From positions 806,001 to 870,000 of the forward strand of contig PUFA01000287.1 in the NCBI GenBank assembly GCA_003508835.1: a stretch of 64,000 bases of DNA, given 5' to 3'. The translations under genes and the position numbers were made by a program. The DNA comes from Eonycteris spelaea. Its lineage: Eukaryota > Chordata > Mammalia > Chiroptera > Pteropodidae. The notes under the pieces were generated by a model. It ran no database searches and was not told the DNA's origin. It was given only the letters and a program-made list of their open reading frames with translations. Positions 22,102 to 35,636 of this stretch are shown here, piece by piece. Numbering within the stretch: position 1 is the first letter of the stretch; every line of letters starts with the position of its first letter.

Positions 22102-25100
22102 ATGGCTATAGGAAAAAGTATTTCAATAATCGCTCTAAATAGAAATGGATTGAACTCACCAATAAAAAGGCAAGAGTTGCAGAATAGATCAAAAAACAAA
22201 ATCCAACCATATGCTGCCTCCAGGGGACACATCTCTGTTCCAAAGACAAATACAGACTCAAAGTGAAAGGGTGGAAAATTACACTTAAAACAAATGGCAT
22301 TCAGAGAAAAGTGGGAGTAAGCAATACTATACTGAACAAATAAACTTCAAAATAAAAAAAGTAAAGAAAGATACTGATAAGGAAAATATGATAATGATAA
22401 AGGAAAAATAAGATAATGATAAAGGAAATCATGCACAAAGAAGACATAACACTTATCAAAATCTATGCTTCATCAGGATTCCCCAAATATACAAAGCAAT
22501 TACTAAACAAACTAAAGGGAAAAACAGACAAAAACATATGATAGTAGGGACCTAAATACCCACTGTCAGATATGGACAGATTATCCAAACAGAAAATCAA
22601 TAAGGAAATAACATCTTAAATGACACATTAGACCATTGAACATAATTGACATTTAGAGCCTTTCCATCCCAAAAACAGTTCTTATATTTCTTCTCTAGTG
22701 CACATGGAACATTCTCAAGGATTGACCACATACTGGGACACAGAGATAGCCTCAACAAATATAAGAGGGTTGAAATCATACCAACCATATTCTCTGATCA
22801 TAATGCTTTGAAGCTAGAGATCAACTGCAAAAGAAAGGAAGAACCAAAATACATGGAGATTAAACAACATGCTACTGAAGAATAACTGGGTCAGAGAAGA
22901 AATAAAAAGAGAGATCAAAGATACATAAAACAAATGATATTGTACAACATATCAAAACTTTTGGACACAGCAAAACAGTCATAAGAGGAAAGTTCATATC
23001 ATTACAGGCCTATCTCCAAACAAGAACAAAGCCCAAATAAACAACTAATGCTTCATCTTAAAAAACTAGAAAAGAAGAACAAATGAAGCCTAAAGTCAGC
23101 AGAAGGAAAGAAATTATCAAAATTAGAGCAGAAATAAATGAAATTGAAAACAAAAAAGAAAAAGAAAAAATAAAGAGCTGCAACAAAGACCTGCATTCTT
23201 TGAAGGTTAATAAAATTGACAAAACCCTGCTAGACTCATTAAAGAAAAAAGAAAGGATGCAAATAAACAAAATCAGGGATGAAAAGGAGAAATGAATTAC
23301 AGATGCCACAAAACACAAAGGATCATACAAGAATACTATTAAAAAGTGCAAAACACTAAATTTAATAACCAAGAAGAAATGGACCAGTACTTAGAAAAAT
23401 GTAACCTTGCTAGACTGAATAAAAAGAATTGGGAAATCTAAGTAGACTGATCAGCAGTATGGAAATTGAAACAATCATCAAAACCTACCAAAAAGTAGAA
23501 GTCCAGGACCAGATGGCTTTCACCAATTAATTCTACCAATCATTCAAAGATTTAATACCTATTCTTCCTCAAACTCTTTCAAAAAATGAGAGAGGCAATA
23601 CTTCCCAACTCATTTTATGAGGCCAATATTACCTCATACCCAAAACCTAGTAAAGATCACACTAAAAAAGAAAACTACAGACCAGTATCTCTCATGAACA
23701 CAGAAGCAAAAAATCCTAAATAAGATGTTAGCAAACCGAATACAGCAACATATTAAAAAAAATTATATACCACAATCAAGTGGGCTTCATCCCAGAGGCA
23801 CAGGGATGGTGCAAATCAATTAATGTGAGACACTACATAAACAAATTTAAAATAAGAATCATATGATCATATCAATAGATGCAGAAAAAGGTCTTCAACA
23901 AGATATAGTATCCATTTATGATCAAAAACCTTAACAAAATCGGTATAGAGAAAGGTACCTCAACATAATCAAGGCAATATACAACAAACCCTCAGCCAAG
24001 ATAATACTGAATGGTGAAAAACTAAAAACCTTTCCTTAAGATCAGGAATAAGGCAAGTCTGTCCACTATCACCACTGTTATTTAATGTAACATTGCTGGT
24101 CTAGCGAGTACAGTAAGGCAGAGAAAGATATAAAAGGCATCCAATAGAAAAAAAAAGTCAAACTGTTACTCTTTGCTGAAGACATGATTCTCTATACAGA
24201 AAACTCTAAAGACTCACATGAACATTACTAGAAATAAGCAAATACAGTAAGTCTCTGGATACAAAATTAATGTTCAAAAATCTATAGTGTTCCTATACTC
24301 TAATAATGAATTGTCAGAAAAGAAGTGAAAAAATAATTCCTGTGCAATTGCAACAGAAAGAATAAAATACCTAGGAATAAATTTAATGAAACATATGAGG
24401 GACCTGTATAATGACCATATCAAAAGAAATCAAAGATATAAAGAAATAGAAAGATACTACATATTCTTGGATTGTAATAATCAACATAGTTAAAATGACC
24501 TTATTTCTTAAAGCATTATACAGATTTAATGCAATCCCCATCAAAATCTCATCAGCATTTTTTAAAGAAATAAAACAAAAATCATCAGATTTATATGTAA
24601 GCACAAAAGACCCTGAATTGTCAAAGCAATCGTCAGAGAAAGAACGAAGCTGGAGGTATCACTCTGCCTGACTTCAAATTATAGTACAAAGCGGCAATAA
24701 TCAAAACAGCATGGTAACGGCAGAGAAACAACACATAGACCAATGGAACAGAATTAAGAATCCAGAATAAAACCATATTTATATTTATTTTTTTTCAACA
24801 AAAAAAAGCCAAAGACATAGTGGAGAAAGGAAAGCCTCTTCAATAAGTGGTTTTGGGAGCATGAAAAGCCACATGCAAAGGACCCTTGGGCTTAAAGAGG
24901 ATTTATGAATTTGACCTCAAAGGTAGGGAAGTAAAAGCTAAAATAAACGAATGGGACTGCATCAAACTAAAAAGATTCTGCTCAGCAAAAGAAACCATCA
25001 ACAAGTTATAGAGACAGCCATTCGAATGGGAACATATATTTGGCGAGCAATGTTTCCGATAAGAGCCTACTATCCAAATATACAAAGAAATCATACAACT

Positions 25101-25728
25101 AAATAACAACAATGACAAAAAAACAATCCAAGCAAAAAAATGGGCAGAGAACTGAAGACAGACACTTCTCCCTAGAGGACATACAAATGGCCAATAAATA
25201 TATGAAAAGATGCTCAATATTGCTAGCATTAGGGAAATGCAAATCAAGACCACAATGAGATACCATCTCATACAGGTAGAATGGCTAAAATCAACAGGAC
25301 AAGCAGTAACAAATGTTGGAGAGGATGTGGAGAAATAGGAACTCTCATACACTGCTGATGGGACTGCAAATTGGTACAGTCACTATGGAAAGTGGTATGG
25401 AGGTGCCTCAAAAAACTAAGAACTAATCTACCATATGATCCAGAATCCCTCTACTGGGTATTTACCCCGAAGTCTTGAAACATATATCTGAAAAGATATT
25501 TGCGCATCGATGTTCATAGTAGCATTAATCATGGTGGCCAGGACATGGAAGCAAGTGAAGTGTCCTACGATAGATGATTGGCTAAAGAAACTGTGGTACA
25601 TATATACAATGGAATATTACTCAGTCATAAGAAGAGATGAAATACTGCCATTTGTTTACAACATGGATGGACCTCAAGATAACATGCTAAATGAAATAGC
25701 CAGACAGAAAAAGTTAAAACCAACATGA
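22102..25728 (+). pseudogene. L1 ORF2 remnant, copy C
   Basis: Spans about 1,209 codons, close to full ORF2 length. A 79-codon open stretch (22646-22885) contains the endonuclease end, with the catalytic SDHN kept (FSDHNALKLEIN). The reverse transcriptase core at 24172-24183 reads FAED instead of FADD, changing the first catalytic aspartate. The C-terminus is open from 25510 to 25728 (TWKQVKCPTIDDW, WYIYTMEYYSVI). A tandem duplication of GATAATGATAAAGGAAA lies at 22390-22428, and stops are frequent elsewhere. No product is expected. Confidence 0.9.
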
Positions 25729-25934
25729 TATCACTTATATGAGGGACATAAACCTAAAAGCAACAAACGAGCAGGACAAACAAACAGAGAATCATGGACA
25801 TGGACAATAGACTAGTGGTTACCAAGGGTGCAGGTGGCGGGGGAGAGGGAGGAGGGAGGCGGAGGGGTAAAAAGGGTCAAATATATGGTGAAAAGAAAGA
25901 AGAAATCTAACTATGAAGGTGAATACACAATGCA

Positions 25935-25942
25935 ATATATAT

Positions 25943-25983
<41 letters not shown>

Positions 25984-26003
25984 TATATATATATATATAT
26001 GCC
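25935..26003. repeat. (AT)n microsatellite in L1 3' UTR
   Basis: TATATA/TATTATATA repeats that grew from the AATATATA stretch of the L1 3' UTR. Other copies have only a short run here (for example 18826-18840). Confidence 0.9.
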
Positions 26004-26085
26004 TTACTGTTGAATTGTGTACTGAAATGCTGGATTCATTAACCAATGTCACTATAAAAATAAATTTAAAAAATATTTAAAACAA

Positions 26086-26449
26086 AGAATTATACTAAAT
26101 TTATGTTATTTATATTAAAAAAAGAAAATTGAGTGTTGCCTTGAGAGATGGTGGTAAGTGACCAAGAGAAGAATTGCTGCATAGCCAATATTCAAATGTA
26201 GACATCCTGTAGTACAGTCCTAACCAGATAGCCAAATTGTCACCATTTGAGAAGGAACTTCCTCTTACCTTCACAAATACTCACCAAGTTATTGTTTGAG
26301 GAGAGCTAGATGAAGGCTAAACTTCAGCAACCATTGAGGATACTCCCTCAGCATCTAATTGTATGGTCAAAGAAGTTATAACCTAACTTGAAAGCCAACC
26401 ATAGGCATGAATACTAAGGTGCTGCCTCAATAAAGCAATAGATTTGAGA
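26086..26449. other. Unassigned intergenic DNA
   Basis: No ORF or repeat recognised. Confidence 0.5.
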
Positions 26450-26605
26450 GGGGCTCTGGAGACGTTCTGGGTGCTATCCTGATCTGCCACTTTTTAGCTG
26501 TGTGCCATGACAAATCGTGTAATCTCTTTTATTTCAGTCTAAATTTGTAGCGTGAGGATCAAAATAGTACTAACTTCACAGGCTCTGTTCCAGGATTAAG
26601 AATTT
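26450..26605 (+). mobile_element. MIR SINE
   Basis: Carries the MIR core in order: a CTGCCACTTTTTAGCTGTGT stretch, a degraded CAAATCGTGTAATCTCTTTT stretch, then GTAGCGTGAGGATCAAAATA and AGTACTAACTTCACAGG. This is an ancient tRNA-derived mammalian SINE. Confidence 0.88.
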
Positions 26606-27487
26606 AAAACCATGCTTATCAACATAAGACACATTCAGTAAATTATAATGATGTCATCTAGTATTTAAAGTTGAGAGTCACCACTAATATTCCAGACTGT
26701 TAGCAATATTCCATAAACATTTCATGTTTATGAAAACCAAATAACTTTATCATCCACTGAATAAGGGACCAGTTGTCTCTAAGCCCTCAGCACCTAGGAG
26801 TGAAAATTTATCAGAATTGTTTTTGAAATATTTTCCCATAATCTGGTCCAGGAAAAAGTACACAGGATTTGGAGCAAGACAACTCCCAGAGTAATTCAGT
26901 GGTTTGTCTGCTGTTGAAGGCACTATCATGAGCACTGTAAAAAGAAACCTGTCTCAGCTGGAAGCCAGCCACCACTTATTGGTTAAGTCTGCTTTAGTTA
27001 CTCACATTAACAAGACCTAAAGAGAAATAAAAGAAAGTGCTTACCACCTGAGCTCCAACCTGACCATGGGACTCTGTTCGTTGCCTTTTTTTTGGTTCTC
27101 TTCTCCACTTATTTAATGATACTAATCTAAATTCTTGGATGCTGTCTCATAACTTTCACTTCTTGTAGGTCTGATGAATCTTTGGGAACTGAACCAGGCT
27201 GATCTTAGATTTCAACCCATTCTTTTATCACTTCAGTTTAATTTGAAACACAAGAAAGATTCTAATTCTTCTTTCTGCATAGTTGCTTATCAAGTTTCAT
27301 TCTACAGGTAAAAATTCAACTTTGTCATTGATGGATTTTATTAGACTGCTATTTTACTAAAAGCCAAATATGACATTTGACTCTTGAAATCTTACAGTTG
27401 GAAACTTTATAGCATTAGGTATCCATGACTGGTAGAATTAGCAGAGACCAGTGGTAAGGAAGGTAGAGACAGAAGATTCTCAGGGAA
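26606..27487. other. Unassigned intergenic DNA
   Basis: No ORF or repeat recognised; a few short frames only. Confidence 0.5.
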
Positions 27488-27812
27488 TTTGTATATTGAA
27501 ACTTAATCCCAATGTAATAGCATTTAGAAGTGAAGCCTTTGGAAGGTGTTTAAGTCATGAGAGTACAGCCTTGATGAATTGGATTACTACCTTATTAAAA
27601 AACAAACAACAAACAAAACACACACACACAAAATTCTAACCATGTGAAGATACAACGAGAAGTCTAGGGCCCAGAAGTCGGCCCTCCACGCAATTATACT
27701 GGCAACCTGATCTCAGGATTCCAACCTCCACAACTGTGAGAAATACACTTTGTTTATATGTCACCCAGTTCATGGTATTTGTTACAGGAGTCCAAACAGA
27801 CTAAGAACATAG
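27488..27812 (+). mobile_element. MLT1-type LTR (ERVL-MaLR)
   Basis: Matches the MLT1 solo LTR pattern in order: ATATTGAAACTTAATCCCAA, AAGCCTTTGGAAGGTGTTTA, CATGAGAGTACAGCC, ACCATGTGAAGATACAACGA, AACTGTGAGAAATACACTTTG and CAGACTAAGAACA. A short CA/AC tract (27618-27630) grew inside it. Confidence 0.82.
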
Positions 27813-29559
27813 CAACATGTGCATAAAGACTGTAGGAGTTCTGGTGAAGAAGGGGAGCTAGGTAAAAGGGGTTTCCCTCCTTTCATGACACAATAAATTT
27901 CAATCAAATTATAAAACAACTTGGAGAAACACCTGATCTAGCTGATCACAACACATATATCTGAGGATATAAAGAAAGGCACATAAATAGGGGTAGGAGA
28001 CATGAAGTAGGATGCTCTCACACCTGCACGTGGTAGTTGAAAACAGGAGGGAGTGTGAAACTGCAGAGGCCCAAAAGGAACAAAGGTCTCTAGCCCAAAG
28101 AGGGGCTCCTCAGAGCAGGGTACCAGTCCAGAAATAGTAGTCCCACAAAATTTGATTGTAAAACCAGTGGGGATTCTAGTGGTGTAGGTGAGACTGGAAA
28201 TATTTGAAAACCCAGGGGAACCCATTAAAGGACATGTGCACAGACTCACTCACTTGCCAATACTCACCCTGGACTCCATGTGATGGGTCAGCAGCTCAGG
28301 AAATACAAGGGACATATAGGGCATACTGAGTTGCATGGCACTGAAGCAAGAACTGGAGAGACAGTCCACCATTGTTCCTGTCAGGCCCTTTTCTGGGGCA
28401 GTCTCAGATGGGTACCATCTTGCCTGTGTTTAACCCTCTCCCTAAGCAGCCAATTCTAAGATGCATTGGCCTGGAAAGCCACTCCACCCATGTCTCCCTC
28501 AGGCCCAACCCAACCCAGCCCACAAGTTGTCTATGCGGCTGTTGCCAGGCAGCCAGCTACCTCTAAACTTTATTCTAGCCATACATTTATTGACGGCAGC
28601 AGCCCTCAACACATGTGGCCCATGGACTCCACACACATGGGGGCGAGACTTTAGTGGTAAGCACTGGTGCCAGCACTAGCTTCTAACAATGTGTCTAAGG
28701 TAGATCACAGGATCTGAGGGCCTGAGAGGACAGTGGCTGGCCTTGCAGTGATTTGAGACTTTTACAGGTCTGGCAGATTCAGCCTGGCATAAAACCTGAC
28801 TCAGAATTGGAACAGGTGAAATTCATTCACTCTACCCCGCGATCCCAAGATCCCCACCCCATCAACTCGCAAAGTCTCTTCCATCTGCAGAGCCATAAGA
28901 GCTGGCAGGCAGCCTCAAGCCTTGGGGGTGCACTAGTCTTTGGCTAAGCCACCAGGCCTTGTACTAGGGATAACCAACCTCAGCTCATGATATGGTCTCT
29001 ACCACTTGCCTCCAGATCCAGGATAGATGGCAACCAACCAGGATTGCTTTGTAGTTCCTACCAGGTAGCCCTAAGCAATCAGATAGCAGCTTAATGTGGC
29101 TATGAGGGAGCTCTTCCCAAGGAGCCACAGAACCAACACACACCAGAAAGCTGGCATCAGACCACAACAGAGCACCACCTGACTAGTCACATACAACCAA
29201 AGAATGGGCTCAACAGTACACAGACTCCTGGGTAATTCCTTCATGGGTCAGACTCACACAGCAGCTAACACACTGTAGGCATGCCCAAACCCCACAGTCA
29301 GTCAACCAAAGAACAATCCAATCTACTAACATGCTAACAGCAATCAGGAGAAAACTTAGCTACAACAGGAGAACACACATGCGACCAAACAAGGAACATG
29401 CTCAGAGCCCCAGGCACCAGTGATCAGGGAGACTGCACCACTGGCCACACAGCATGCCTACTATTATATATATAAAGCCGTGTGGTCAAAGCTGGGAGAC
29501 TTAACAAATCTTCCTAATACATAGGAACAAACACAAAGAGGCAACTAAAATAAGAAAAC

Positions 29560-30285
29560 AAAAACCAATCTCGCAAATAAAACAAGAGAAAACTCCAGGA
29601 AAAAAAAACAGAGGTTAAAATACTGATTATAAAAATGTTCAATGAACTTGGGAGGAGAATAAATGATGCTCAGTGACGACTTCGACAGAGAGATAATAAG
29701 TATTAAAAACAAAACAACAACACAAACAAAAACAAAAAACCAGAAACCACAAAGAAAAATAGTCAGAAATGAAGAATACACTAGAAAGAATCAACAGTAG
29801 TTTTTATGAACGGAGGATTGAATCAGCAAGTTGGAAGGCAAGGAGCAGAAAACACTCAATTAGAACAGGAAAAAAATAAAAAGGACAAAAAAAATTAGGA
29901 ACATTTATGACATCTCTCGGATATACATCAAAATGTACCAACATCTGCATCAGAGGAGTACCAGAAGGAGAAGAGAACATGTTTGAAGAAATAATGACTG
30001 AAAACTTCCCTAACCTGGCAAAGGAAATAGATGAAAAAATCCAGGAAGCATGGAATCCCACACCAAGACACATCATCGTTGAAATGCCAAAGTTTAAAGA
30101 TAAAGAAAAAAATTTTATAAGCATCAAGAGAAAGCAGCTAGTTACCAACAAGGATATTCCCATAAGAATGTCAGCTGATTTTTCAACAGAAACTTTGCAG
30201 ACCAAAAAGGTTGGCACAAAATATTCAAAATTATGGAAAACGAGAAACCCACAACCAAGACTACTCTATAAGCAGGGCTATTAAT
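29560..30285 (+). pseudogene. L1 ORF1 remnant, copy D
   Basis: The 125-codon open stretch at 29907-30284 is the best ORF1 piece in the window. It has the RNA-recognition signature NICIRGVPEGEENMFEEIM, the PRHIIVEMPKFKDKEK segment and the C-terminal ADFSTETLQTKK part. The upstream coiled-coil region is open only in bits. A shift and stops separate it from the start. Confidence 0.87.
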
Positions 30286-30428
30286 TAAAATAGAAGGTAA
30301 GATAAAGAGCTTTTGAGAGAAAAAAAAAGCTCAAGAAATTCATCATTAGCAAGGCAGAATTACAAGAAATGTTAAAGGGACTTCAATAAAAGAAAGTAGG
30401 GGGAAAACCCATAAATATGAGTAATAAA

Positions 30429-32120
30429 ATGGAAATAACTATCTATTAATAATCACTTTAACTATAAATGGATTAAATGTTCCAATCAAAAGACATAGGG
30501 TAGCTGAATGGATAAGAAAACAAGACCCACACATATGCTGACTACAAGAGATCCACCTCAGATCAATTAACACACCACATACCGAAAGTAAAGGGATGGA
30601 AAAAGATATTTCATGCAAATGAAAATTTTTTTTAATCCAGGATAACAATATTTATTAGACAAAATAGACTTTAAAACAGAAGCTAATAAGAGACAACAAA
30701 GGGCATCATATAATGATAAAAGGATCAATAAATCAAAAGGACATAACCCTAGTAAACATATACACACTCAGCATAGGAGCACCTACCTACATATATAAAG
30801 CAATTATTGACTAACATTAAGGGAGACAGTAATACACTCATAGTAGCAGACCCGAGCATTAATACCAATGAACTGACCTCTCAGACAGAAAATCAACATG
30901 GAAACAGCAGTCTTAAATGACACACACAAATAGATCATGTTATTTCAGTGTTTTACCTCAAAACTGAATATATATGCTTATATACATGTAACATTGTCCA
31001 GGATAGACCAAACTTCAGGCCACAAAACAAGTCTCAAAAAATTTAAGAAGATTGAAATCATGTAAAGTGTCTTTGCTAAGAAAAAATTGAAAAATACACA
31101 AAACACATGGAAGTTAAACAACATGCTACTAAACAATGAATGGATTAACAATGATATAAAGGAAGAAATCAAAAGATACCTAAAGACAAATAGAAATGAA
31201 AACAATTCCTCAAAATCTATGAGGCGTAGCGAAAGCAATTCTAAGAGGATATTATAGCAATACAGGCCTACCACTAGAAACAAAAACCTCAAATAAACAA
31301 TCTAACCTAACACTTAAAAGAGCTAGAAAAAGAACAGCAAACAAAACCCAATGAGTGAAAGAAGGAGATAATAAAAAATAGAGCAAAAATAAATTAAATA
31401 GAGTCTAGAAAAACACTACAAAGATCAATGAAACCAAGGACAGTTTCTTTGAAAAGATAAGGACAATGATAAAACTTTAATCAGACTTATTTAGAAAAAA
31501 AAGAAAGAGTACCCAAATAAATAAAATCAGAAATGAAACAGAAGTAACTATAGACTCCACAGAAATAAAGGAATATAAGAAACTATGAGCAATTATATGC
31601 CAACAAATTGGACAATGTGAAAAGAAATACAATTTATTACAAACATACGATCTCCCAAAAATTAGTCATGAAGAAAAGAAAACCTGAACCAACCAAATAC
31701 CACCACAAAATCAAAATCAGTAATCAAAAAACACGAAAAACAAAAGTCTTGGACCAGATGGCTTCATATGTGAATTTTACCAAACATTCAAAGAAGAACT
31801 AACACCTACTCCAAACTATTCCAAAAAATCAAAAAGAGGAAAGTCTTCCTAACTCTTTTTACAAAGCCACAATTACCCTGGTACCAAAACCAGACAAAGA
31901 CAGTACAGAAAAAGACAATTATAGACTGATATCCCTAATAAACATTGATGCAAAAATCCTCAACAAAATGTCAGCAAACTGAATTCAGCAATACATTAAA
32001 AATATTAATACACCATGATCAAATAGGATTTATTTCTGGGATGCAAGGTTGGATTAATATTTGCAAATCAATTAATGTGATATACCACACTAACAAATTG
32101 AAAGATAAAAGTCATACCTT
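30429..32120 (+). pseudogene. L1 ORF2 remnant, 3'-truncated, copy D
   Basis: Starts ATGGAAATAACT. The endonuclease covers about 30429-31080 and the reverse transcriptase start runs to about 32120. The SDHN stretch is lost near 31070-31085. No catalytic FADD remains because the copy ends before it. Confidence 0.83.
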
Positions 32121-32410
32121 AAAGACGTATATTAATAAAGGTCATCAAATAAAATTTAACATACCAGTTGGGAAAAATATTTGTGACATCTAAACTGCTG
32201 TGGAATTTGTAATCAAATATGCAAAAGAATCTTTTAATCCAGCAAGAAAAGGCAGAGTCAACAGAAAAAAGGGCATTGCTTATACATGAATAAGCAATGC
32301 ATAAAAGGAAATGCAAGGAAATCACTGGAAAGAAACAATTAGACACACTATTAATGAAGGAAATGCAAATTTGATGAGCACAATTAATAAATTAAATATT
32401 ACCAAGTACA
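32121..32410 (+). mobile_element. Possible older L1 ORF2 fragment
   Basis: Weak similarity to the late ORF2 stretch with AGAAAAAAGGGCATTGCT...ATGAATAAGCAATGC and GAAGGAAATGCAAATTTGAT. It is diverged from copy D and could be part of a different, older element. Confidence 0.45.
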
Positions 32411-33652
32411 GCTCACACATGTTCAGAAAATTTAACTTCTTAATTTTAACCTTAGATCATCTGATCTTCCCTCATTGTTATTTTAAACCCTCTGGTTTAA
32501 AATAGGCAAAGAAGAAATGGGAGGATGATACAAATGTCCAGTCCAATTTAAAGTTAGTCCAATCTGAATACTTGCACTGTTTCCTTTGAACATTCATACT
32601 CAGTCTCTTAGATAGACTTCTTCCCTGACCTGGTTCTATAAGATACAATAGAGGCATGGGAGAGGGCTGTGGAGCTTATCACCTTTAGTGGTCTTCTCCA
32701 TCCTTGCAGCAATGTCCCTTTTCTCTAGGGCACTGCTTGCCTCCTGGCATTCCTTGTAGAAGTCTGTTCCTGGGTCTACTCATCATCCCTCTGCTTCTAC
32801 GGTCTACTAGCACTGCCTGGTTACCCAGACTCACTTCAATCCCCATTGATGCTAACGACCCTCTAAAGTCAGCTAGGATTCCTACTTGTCCCTAGGGTAA
32901 GCAGTTTGCTCTCTGAATTCCTTGACCACCTACACTTGTCCTGCTAAGGTGAGCCTCTCAGGCAAACTCATCAGCTAGACTCTCCTCTGAGACCCATCTA
33001 TGTTAAAGAGAATCAAAGGCAGATGAAGAAAATTCAATTTCAGGTATTCCTTTTGCTTCCATAAGGTACCACACAATCAGTTTGGTTCACCCAAAGGTGA
33101 CCAAATCCCAGAATTCTAAATGGACATTGTGATGGGGAGAGGTGGGGTCTGGAATAGGGTGGAAGTAGGTTGAGGAAAGTTTCCTCCACTCTCCACATTA
33201 TCTCCACTCAATTAATGTACCTCTCTCTTTAGAGGCCAAATTGGAAAGTAGTATATCAGAACACACATCTGCCTGACTGATCTCCCTTCTTTACCTGCCC
33301 CACAATTTCCTCATGGTGGAAAGCAAATGCCTTTTATTTCAGTTCCCTTGTGTCACATCCTCCTCTTCCACTGAATAGAGACTTTAATAGCTTTACTGTC
33401 ATAGGCAGAGTAATAGTATCTCTGTATGGAAATGCAATTCTGTGAGCCTGTATTCTCTAGGCTTTGTTGTTTATCACCTAAAGAGAGTGAAAATAGAATT
33501 TCTTAAAGCCTGCCTCAAAAGAGTATCTGCCTTGCAAAACTAGTTGCTTGTTGCAATATCTTATTTTGGATGTCAGAGGCTATCTCTTCATACATCCTTC
33601 AAGTAGAAGGGTACTTTGGGCCAACAAGAGCAAAAGGCAAGAAAAACACACA

Positions 33653-33690
<38 letters not shown>

Positions 33691-34215
33691 TTAGGTTTTC
33701 ACAGTTTTCAAGTTCAAAAATTTTCTTTTAACCAAAAAGCCCCTACATTTGATTTTATTACTTGTTTTAATTCTGGTTTCACATAAATACTTTTAGTTCC
33801 TCACCCTTATTTACCACATATCTGAAGCACATTTGAGAAAAAATAAACATACAACTTTAAAATGTGCTTATATGTCCATCATACATCCAAAGCAATTAAT
33901 GTTTAGGGAGTAATCCATGTGCTTTAAATAGTCACAGGATCTCAAACACTAATACTTTCATCATGGTATGGAAACCTAAAAGTAAATATTTATTGAATAT
34001 AAAAGATAATTTTCTACTTCCCAGTATACGAAGTTCTCCCTTATTGTTTTACAATTGCTTTTAGACACCAACCCTTCCTGCTTCCAAAATATATTTTCCA
34101 CATAGAGTAGAAGTCCAGTAGTTCCTCTCACAGCCACTGAGATAAATTGAAAGTGTCTCAGACCAACATCAAGAAGGTCTGAATACAGTCTTTCCAAAAT
34201 TCAAGTTTCCAAAGC
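32411..34215. other. Unassigned intergenic DNA
   Basis: No credible ORF; the frame at 32704-32895 (63 codons) has no recognised family. Contains a CA microsatellite at 33643-33690. Confidence 0.5.
33643..33690. repeat. (CA)n microsatellite
   Basis: CA repeat with one CC interruption. Confidence 0.95.
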
Positions 34216-34831
34216 CAGCTAAATGTCATTATGTCCCATAGGCACCTCAAATTCAATATGCCCAATATTGAATTTATCTGTTCTTCAAACATATTCTTTT
34301 TTTTTGAAGCACTGTATTTTAATCATTATCTTATAGCCAAGACATTTGAATTGCTTGACGTATTTTCAGTTCAGATCCTCTTTCAAAATCAGCCATCCAT
34401 TAGTTACTAAGTTTTTTTAGATCATCCTATGTAATGTCTCTGAAAATTGCCTTTTCCTACTCATTCTAATGCCGGCTGCCTTAGTACAAAGCCACTTCCT
34501 CATGAATTGTGGCAAACTTTCTTAACGAGGCTGTGTTTCAACCGTTGCATACCTTTTCTGAATCACTATCTGCTGCAGAAGGTCTATGATGAAATGTCAA
34601 CATCATGCAACATACCATTTCCAGAGCACCTTCAATTATAGCTCTTTGGACACATTAGACCGTGCTATTCTTCTCTTTAATATCTTTAATAGTTCAAGTT
34701 TGCTTTAGTTTTTTTCCTAATGCAGTTTTTGCCTATAGAGTAAAATATGGTCCTTAGCATGGCATTCAAAAGCTCTTAAGACTCAATCCTGCATGTCTTA
34801 TACTCTAACAGAATACCACCATAGCATCTGC
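34216..34831 (+). mobile_element. L2 fragment, 5' part
   Basis: Stretches such as CTCAAATTCAATATGCCCAA and, near 34740-34790, TAAAATATGGTCCTTAGCATG GCATTCAAAAGCTC follow the order of L2/CR1-type elements. Heavily diverged. It seems to resume at about 35285. Confidence 0.6.
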
Positions 34832-35284
34832 ATTAGCTTCCTAGGGTGCTCTAACAGAGTAGCCACAAACCAAGTGAATTAAAGCAACAGAAATCAATTT
34901 TGTCATAGATCTGGAAACTAGAAGTCAGAAGTCAGGTTTCATCAGGGACCTGCTCCCTCTGAAGGTGCTTGGGAAATCTCCTTCCTTGCCTCTTCTAGGT
35001 TCTCATAGCCCCAGATATTCCTTGATTCATGGCAGCAAAACTCCTTCTCTGCCCTCCCTCTTCACATGATACTTTTTCTGTCTCTTCATGTGTATCTGTC
35101 TGTGTCCAAATTTCCCCTTTTATAAGGACACATTGTATTGGAATGCGGTCTACTTAAAGATAACATTTTACTTAATTATCTCTATAAAAACCCTATAGCC
35201 AAATAAGGTCATATTTGAAGCACTGGATGTTAGAACTCTAAATACCTTTTTGAAGGTAACACAATTCAACTTATCATCTGAACA
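34832..35284 (+). mobile_element. Ancient repeat inserted in L2 (family not resolved)
   Basis: Starts near GCATTAGCTTCCTAGGGTGC and ends near GTAACACAATTCAAC. It contains GGAAACTAGAAGTCAGAAGT, GCTCCCTCTGAAGGTGC, TCCTTCCTTGCCTCTTCTAG and CCAAATAAGGTCATATTTG in order. I recognise it as a common mammalian interspersed repeat but cannot give the family from sequence alone. It splits the surrounding L2, so it is younger. Confidence 0.65.
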
Positions 35285-35470
35285 GGAGAAAACTCTTACA
35301 TTTCCCTGGCCTTTGTTCATAGCCCTTTTCCTGAACTGAATGCCTCTTTTCCCTACTTGACCTCCTCAAAATGGTGTCTCTCTCCTGAGTCATCACTCCA
35401 CCCAATCTTCTCCCCAAGCCCCAAGCAAGGTGATCGTGCTGTTAGTTTATGGTCAGGGAATACACAGTTT
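35285..35470 (+). mobile_element. L2 fragment, 3' part
   Basis: TTCATAGCCCTTTTCCTGAA and CTGAATGCCTCTTTTCC continue the L2 order after the inserted repeat. Confidence 0.55.
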
Positions 35471-35636
35471 CATGATCTGTGTTTCTGCTTCCTCAGTCAT
35501 TGAGCATCTCCCAGTTTCCACATGGAGTAAACCCTCAGAGGGAACAGAGCAGCTAGTACAGACCATGGACATGTGCATACAGGATGATACCTGAAATGTG
35601 GTGGAAATAAAAAACAGAAGCCAAGAAAACTATGTG

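Larger units (their letters stand above)
20036..26085 (+). mobile_element. L1 copy C, near full length
   Basis: About 6.05 kb with all parts in order: 5' UTR (20036-about 20725, starting ATATGGCAGAATGAGAGATA), ORF1 remnant (20726-21655), spacer with an AT repeat and A run, ORF2 remnant (22102-25728), and 3' UTR (25729-26085) with a second AT repeat and an A-rich end. It has the same promoter type as copy B. It is the best-preserved L1 here, yet both ORFs are broken. Confidence 0.95.
27835..32120 (+). mobile_element. L1 copy D, 3' end missing
   Basis: Has a long 5' UTR (27835-about 29540, about 1.7 kb, comparatively GC-rich), ORF1 remnant (about 29560-30285), short spacer and ORF2 (30429-about 32120). 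ORF2 stops in the reverse transcriptase region before the FADD motif, after a GCAAATCAATTAATGTGATA-type segment. Other L1 fragments follow, so the 3' half was lost or replaced. It has the same promoter type as copy A and the mini-L1s. Confidence 0.87.

Noticed and set aside
24903..25352. 149-codon open frame on the minus strand, the longest in the window
   Set aside because: It lies antisense to the L1 ORF2 3' part and has no recognisable domain; an AT-biased shadow of L1.
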